Source: Thermoproteota archaeon (GTDB lineage Archaea > Korarchaeota > Korarchaeia > Korarchaeales > Korarchaeaceae). From it: a stretch of 45,985 nt of DNA. Below are positions 42,290-45,985 of this stretch, in pieces. A program made the position numbers and the translations under genes. Position 1 is the first letter of the stretch; the number at the start of each line of letters is the position of its first letter. Location of the stretch: assembly GCA_027491735.1 (NCBI GenBank), contig JAOZGP010000038.1:1-45985 (forward strand). The letters are read 5' to 3'. The notes under the pieces are model-generated. The model was not told where the DNA came from and made no database searches. It saw nothing but the letters and a program-made list of their open reading frames with translations.

Positions 42290-42959
42290 CTAGAGGCCTG
42301 GTGAAACTGTTTCATTTTTATAGACATTAATGCATATTCTATCTGGATTTATGTCGAAACCAGCAACTAAACATGCTCTACTCCTAGCCCTTACTCTAGC
42401 AGTATGTTTAGCATAAAGCTCTAGTGGTATGTGAAGACGAAGGCAGTATCTATTCTTTTTCTCATCAAAAACTATGCTTGCGGAGTATGGTAGATGCTTT
42501 TCAGCTAGTTAGATTAGCTCACTCGCTATGGGTTCATGCTTAGGGCTGAACCTAACTTTAACCTCTATCCATGCCTTCCATTAGCACGAGGTATCTTAAT
42601 CAAAACTCTATCAACATCAACTACCCTGACGTTCCTATCTCCTTTCTCATGTCCTTTACCGATGCTGTATAGCTGTGGTTTTTTCAAAATCCAATCTCTC
42701 TTGCTCAAGATACATCATAGCTCTTCTAACAGCAGAATAAGCATAGTGAGCATTACCTATAAACTTGGTAACTCTCTTCACCACTTCATTTTGCTCTAAC
42801 TTCTCTTTCATAAGCAATCTATAAGCCATCTCTACACTATCTCTAAACAACCGCATTATATAAGAGGAGCTTTGCTAGATTGAACCTATCCTCAATGATG
42901 AGCTTACCCTTTATCGTGACTTTTTCTTTACTATTACTTTTTCCTCCTTCACGTGCCAT
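42290..42959 (-). pseudogene. decayed IS605-type tnpB, N-terminal half to first RuvC motif
   Basis: The minus strand encodes pieces of an archaeal TnpB in three frames. KVTIKGKLIIEDRFNLAKL starts at the ATG at 42959; RLFRDSVEMAYRLLM to about 42660 follows after a shift. Then come GKGHEKGDRNVRVVDVD and IEVKVRFSPKHEP, and after an in-frame TAA LAEKHLPYSASIVFDEKK and VAGFDINPDRICINVY. The last piece holds the first RuvC aspartate. The rest of the nuclease and the zinc finger are missing. Its first 49 bases overlap the AbrB-like gene in another frame, so the two were once translationally coupled. Confidence 0.78.
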
Positions 42960-43057
42960 TCTATCACATCCCCAACCTTCAAGTCTAAAGCCTCCCTAAT
43001 GGGCTTGGGAACAGTTGTTGTATGCTTTGGTGAAATCCTGCTTTCAGCAACCTTCAT
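42911..43057 (-). CDS. AbrB/MazE-type DNA-binding protein upstream of tnpB
   Basis: This 48-residue protein has the swapped-hairpin AbrB fold: KVAESRISPKHTTTVPKPIR, then LDLKVGDVIEWHVKEEK and VIVKKK. All core positions of the fold are present, so it seems intact, unlike the tnpB it overlaps. Such proteins act as antitoxins or autoregulators. No toxin gene is adjacent. The TATA box GTATTTATAAAGC (about 43086-43099) lies upstream. A role in controlling the transposon gene behind it is an inference from the overlap. Confidence 0.75.
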   Translation of the reverse strand: MKVAESRISPKHTTTVPKPIREALDLKVGDVIEWHVKEEKVIVKKKSR

Positions 43058-43085
43058 ACTAACCCCCAGTAGAAGTAAAGAAAAA

Positions 43086-43099
43086 GCTTTATAAATACT
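43086..43099 (-). promoter_or_regulatory. TATA box of the AbrB-like gene
   Basis: AGTATTTATAAAGC on the minus strand is centred about 35 bases before the ATG at 43057. Confidence 0.5.
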
Positions 43100-43159
43100 T
43101 TACCATCTCTTTACTATTGGGATCCGATTCCGATGAGGGTTGAGGAGATGAATCCATGG

Positions 43160-43295
43160 ATGAGCCCCTGTGTCGGCGAGGGGAGTGGAACCTGCTAGGC
43201 GATTAGCAAGGGATGCTGGCTCCCGTAGCAGGCACAGGGGCGGATCTTGGGTAATGAATGTCTAGGTAGGTCTATCAATACCTGCCCTAGACACG
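43160..43295 (+). ncRNA. candidate structured RNA, nested stems with possible pseudoknot
   Basis: Bases 43164-43172 (GCCCCTGTG) pair perfectly with 43233-43241. Directly inside, 43191-43197 (CCTGCTA) pair with 43226-43232, so the two stems share a continuous 3' strand. GGGAG at 43181-43185 can pair with CTCCC at 43220-43224 inside the second stem's loop, forming a pseudoknot. A second hairpin follows: 43259-43266 with 43286-43293 (TGTCTAGG and CCTAGACA), extended by five further pairs around one bulge. A plus-strand frame just before (EEMNPWMSPCVGEG) resembles TnpB tails, so an omega-RNA relic is possible. No known archaeal RNA family was recognised. Confidence 0.4.
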
Positions 43296-43821
43296 AACCC
43301 TACAATGAGACCTAATATCCAGAAAGGTACTTCAGATGAAGCTTCTTCCAAAATCGCCCTTTGAGAAACGTGCTCGGATAGCTAACTAAACAAGAAGTTG
43401 GTGTGCAACAGATCCGAAGCACAGCTATAGACCCTGGCAATCTCCTCCAGCGAGGATGAACTGAAGGAGAACTAGATCAGAACAATCGTGTCGACTGTGG
43501 AGCGATATCAATCAAGCACGATCCCCGAGCTTAACCTGAAGACCTCGGTGAGATTGAGGCTTCTTGGAGGATCTCCACTATCCGGGCTGAGCATGTCCGT
43601 CCAGGGGAGTGTACAGATGAACGAAGAACCATTCCAGAGATGGTCTCGTCAGCTTGGACATATCTCCAGCTGCTTTCGACCTCGAGATGTTGACCTCAGA
43701 TCTGATAGACTCGACAATAAGGTTGGAGAAGGCTAATCAGGTGGAGAAAAAGACGTGGTGAGGATCTTCCTTTCTTTCGTAAGCCTTTGCTTAGCGTGAG
43801 ATCATCTGCAAGCTGCTGTCT
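43296..43821. other. gene-free stretch, nothing recognised
   Basis: About 525 bases between the candidate RNA and the racemase gene show no convincing reading frame. The longest open frame (43488-43736, plus) has no family resemblance. The stretch may be decayed mobile-element DNA. Confidence 0.4.
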
Positions 43822-44934
43822 TCAGATTGTAGTGGTTGACTCTCTTATTTCCACATATTTCACCAGGTGTCTCCTGACCTCATCCTCCAGGATGTCCACA
43901 CCAATTCCGCTCATGTTGGGGACCTTCATGTACCCGTCCTCAATGCTCCACTCGGGCTCAACTATGTCCCTCTCGTAATACCTCCTGCTCGCGGATATGT
44001 CGCTGGGGTATACAACTCCTGGAAGGGAGGCCAAGGCGACGAGATGAGCCCTTCCCACACCGGTCTCCAACATTCCTCCTATCCATACAGGCATCCCAAC
44101 CTTTAAGCAGAAGTCGTGGATTTCCCTAGATTCTGTTATGCCTCCGACTCTTCCAGGCTTTATGTTTATCACCTCGCAGCTCTTCATCTCAAAGGCCTTC
44201 ACGGCCTTCTCTAAGGACGTGATGCTCTCATCCAGACAGATGGGAGTTTTAATTCTCTTAGCGAGAAGAGAATGGAAGAAGAGGTCGTCATAGGAGAGGG
44301 GTTGCTCTATCATCAGCAGGTCGTAGGGGTCCAGCTTCCTCAATGTGTCGACGTCTTTCAGGGTATAGGCAGCGTTGGCATCAACCTGAAGTGGGATATC
44401 CGAATGCTCTTCTCTTATTCTTCTTACGACCTCTACATCCCATCCTTTCCTTATCTTTATCTTTATCCTCCTATATCCAAGCTCGAGGTACCTCTCAACG
44501 TCGTCAAGAAGGTCTTCAATCCTCCCTCTTATGCCTAAGCTGACCCCGCACTCCACCCTTTCCTTGACCCCTCCTATCACCTTGGATAAACTTCTGCCTT
44601 CCTTTCTGGCGTAGAGATCCCAGAGAGCCATGTCAATTCCAGCTTTAGCCATGTTATGCCCTCTAACCTTAGCGATTCTGGTGTTCCACAACTCCTCTGG
44701 ATTGTCAAACTCGGAGCCGACCACCTCTCCAGCCAGGTACTTGACTATCAGATACCACTCACACTCCGCCATCTCATGACTGTACCATGGTCCGGCACTC
44801 GCCACGACCTCACCCCATCCTTCCTCACCTCTTCTCTCCTCCAACCTGATGAGTATGCACTCCCTGTCCGCCTCCACCCCGAAGCTGGTCTCGAAGGGAG
44901 AGGTCAGCCTCATCCTCAGATGGTATAACCTCAT
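43822..44934 (-). CDS. N-succinylamino acid racemase / o-succinylbenzoate synthase family enzyme
   Basis: This is an enolase-superfamily enzyme of the NSAR/OSBS branch. The catalytic lysines are in the KIK motif (Lys158, Lys160), the metal ligands are Asp185 (QVDANAAY), Glu210 (IEQPL) and Asp235 (CLDES), and Lys259 (NIKPGRVGG) is the opposite base; GGMLETGVGR completes the pocket. The 370 residues are standard. It follows a GNAT gene by 11 bases in the same direction. A NSAR-GNAT pair in Geobacillus kaustophilus works with a desuccinylase to turn D- into L-amino acids, so NSAR activity is the preferred guess; menaquinone synthesis (MenC) is the alternative. Confidence 0.85.
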   Translation of the reverse strand: MRLYHLRMRLTSPFETSFGVEADRECILIRLEERRGEEGWGEVVASAGPWYSHEMAECEWYLIVKYLAGEVVGSEFDNPEELWNTRIAKVRGHNMAKAGIDMALWDLYARKEGRSLSKVIGGVKERVECGVSLGIRGRIEDLLDDVERYLELGYRRIKIKIRKGWDVEVVRRIREEHSDIPLQVDANAAYTLKDVDTLRKLDPYDLLMIEQPLSYDDLFFHSLLAKRIKTPICLDESITSLEKAVKAFEMKSCEVINIKPGRVGGITESREIHDFCLKVGMPVWIGGMLETGVGRAHLVALASLPGVVYPSDISASRRYYERDIVEPEWSIEDGYMKVPNMSGIGVDILEDEVRRHLVKYVEIRESTTTI

Positions 44935-44945
44935 GGACCTTATGA

Positions 44946-45818
44946 TCAGAGCATCACCCCCGAGAGGATGTCCTCCTTCTTAGCCCTGATCAGGACGTGA
45001 TAGGGCATCAGAAAACAGGCGTCCCAATATCCATGACTGAAGTAGAACATAAAAGCCTTGGCCATGGCATTTCTCCATGACTCCATTGCCAACCTGTCCT
45101 TTCTGATCTCCTCAAGGTTATCGGGAACCTTCACAAGCACAACATCGCTGTGAGGGAATTCTATGGGCTCCCCAGGGATCTCCACATCGCTGATCTTCTC
45201 AACCCTGAGAACCTCCTCCCCCAAGCTGGCAATTCTCTCGACGTTCATCACTCTGTGGATCCTCCTCTCGACGTGAGGACTTCGAATGTACCACTCGGCC
45301 TTGAGCCTATCTGATCTCATTCCCCTATTCAGACTATTGTTCATTCTTCCGTAGTAATTCATCAGAAAGGTGTTGCTTATTGCCCCAAGCCTCGTCAGGT
45401 TAAAGTAACTGTTTCCTGCCCTTATCGGGTCAAAGGTCCACTTGATGAGGTCTATTCCCCTACGAAGGGCCTCTTCCCTCTGGGCTAGCTTCAACCTGAG
45501 GCCTATACCCCTTCCCTGATATTCCGGAACCACTCCGGTGTGGTGCGAGTACAGAAAGATCTTACCGCCCTCCTCAGCTAGAAAGGCGAGTGAGTAGCCA
45601 ACAACTCTTCCCTTATCCGTAAAAGCTCCAAGAACCACACCTCCATTGTCTGCTATTGCCCTTATGATCCTGTGACCAACTATCTCAGTCCTCGACATCT
45701 TCCAAGTCTCTAACTGAACCCTTACAAGTTCCCTAAACTCTTCTGGATTTCTAGGACGCCTGATCTCTATTCTCTCCGGTCCGGAGGGACCTTCTATCTC
45801 AAAGAAGGTCACCGACAT
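44946..45818 (-). CDS. GNAT-family acyltransferase paired with the racemase
   Basis: This 290-residue GNAT protein has the acetyl-CoA type motif A VVPEYQGRGIGLRLKLAQRE and the preceding VVGYSLAF strand, with family-specific sequence after it (LIKWTFDPIRAGNSYFNLTRLG). This longer layout fits the group found next to N-succinylamino acid racemases, for which succinyl-CoA:amino acid N-succinyltransferase activity has been shown. The ATG at 45818 starts a two-gene operon with the racemase. The substrate here is inferred from that pairing. Confidence 0.82.
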   Translation of the reverse strand: MSVTFFEIEGPSGPERIEIRRPRNPEEFRELVRVQLETWKMSRTEIVGHRIIRAIADNGGVVLGAFTDKGRVVGYSLAFLAEEGGKIFLYSHHTGVVPEYQGRGIGLRLKLAQREEALRRGIDLIKWTFDPIRAGNSYFNLTRLGAISNTFLMNYYGRMNNSLNRGMRSDRLKAEWYIRSPHVERRIHRVMNVERIASLGEEVLRVEKISDVEIPGEPIEFPHSDVVLVKVPDNLEEIRKDRLAMESWRNAMAKAFMFYFSHGYWDACFLMPYHVLIRAKKEDILSGVML

Positions 45819-45925
45819 TGGGTATCCTGATCTAGATCATGGCATAGTTATTAACTTCATTTCGTCGATCATCACCTCCCCAATCATCCGTAACCCTTGT
45901 GAAGCTCGTAATCATGATCGCAGGT

Positions 45926-45958
45926 GCCCTCCGGTGGGAGGGCCTTCGAGAGCTCTCG
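45926..45958. repeat. strong hairpin and adjoining 12-bp palindrome near the window end
   Basis: GCCCTCC (45926-45932), a four-base loop, and GGAGGGC (45937-45943) form a perfect 7-bp GC-rich hairpin. Three bases later CGAGAGCTCTCG (45947-45958) is a perfect palindrome. They lie in the region upstream of the GNAT gene. On the minus strand a frame can be read through them (RELSKALPPEGTCDHDYELH), so a gene end beyond the window is possible. Confidence 0.4.
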
Positions 45959-45985
45959 GATCTCCCATCAAGCCCCCTACCCAGG

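Noticed and set aside
45860..45985. End of a further minus-strand gene at the window edge
   Set aside because: A short frame (RELSKALPPEGTC...) reads through the hairpins, but a TGA interrupts it within about 30 codons, so it is only noted as a possibility.
1..45985. CRISPR array
   Set aside because: No regularly spaced 24-37-base repeats were found by eye; the only long exact repeat is the 58/66-bp pair at 2.9 and 7.8 kb.

Overview
The window reads as a chromosome segment of a thermophilic, anaerobic archaeon. Archaeal signs are TATA boxes about 25-30 bases before many starts (often leaderless genes), frequent TTG starts behind a GGTGA ribosome site, and families such as Tfx, cupin-type phosphoglucose isomerase, tungsten aldehyde ferredoxin oxidoreductase with its radical SAM partner, KaiC-like ATPase, DUF123 and AlaX. 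A Mrp/MinD-type ATPase sits where HypB would be expected. The gene mix would suit a TACK archaeon, perhaps a Korarchaeote, but that placement is inference without any database search.

Layout. 0.6-2.6 kb: thioredoxin-reductase-like flavoprotein and a TauE/SafE (TSUP) exporter, both minus. 3.1-8.9 kb: a plus-strand operon dsrE - tusA - mvhD-like - short HdrA (QmoA-like) - long HdrA (QmoB-like) - winged helix protein - QmoC-like membrane Fe-S/cytochrome b subunit. No HdrB is present, so this looks like a Qmo-type quinone-linked complex coupled to sulfur carriers. 9.3-12.5 kb: NitT/TauT-type ABC transporter with a double permease and a free AAA-associated domain protein (minus). 12.9 kb: hydrogenase maturation protease. 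13.6 kb: TnpB remnant. 14.3-19.1 kb: Tat-exported membrane-anchored [NiFe] hydrogenase operon (small, large, HybA-like, NrfD/HybB-like). 19.1-25.4 kb: hypA, Mrp-type ATPase, hypF, hypD (minus), hypC, hypE, followed by tatC (with a fused zinc ribbon) and tatA (minus).

26.8-31.3 kb: KaiC-like ATPase, radical SAM, tungsten oxidoreductase (minus) and a divergent Tfx regulator. 31.4-33.4 kb: ROK kinase, AlaX and a broken AmmeMemoRadiSam radical SAM fragment. 33.4-36.6 kb: secreted glycoprotein-like protein, aminotransferase and cupin PGI (minus). 36.8-40.8 kb: thiamine-type ABC importer and a GIY-YIG protein. 41-43.3 kb: triple zinc ribbon protein, a decayed tnpB overlapped by an AbrB-like gene, and a strongly folded candidate RNA. 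43.8-45.8 kb: an enolase-superfamily racemase paired with a GNAT.

How it fits together (inference): the Tat-exported hydrogenase oxidises H2 outside the membrane and passes electrons through the HybA/NrfD pair to quinone. The Qmo-like complex connects the quinone pool to a sulfur relay carried on TusA and DsrE, and the TSUP protein may move sulfite or related anions. The hyp, tat and protease genes supply nearly all of the hydrogenase assembly machinery within 13 kb.

The most unusual items are the Qmo-TusA-DsrE operon, a 66-base near-exact copy of an internal operon segment in front of it, the degenerate cysteine motifs in its QmoB- and MvhD-like subunits, the AbrB/tnpB overlap, and the nested-hairpin candidate RNA at about 43.2 kb.
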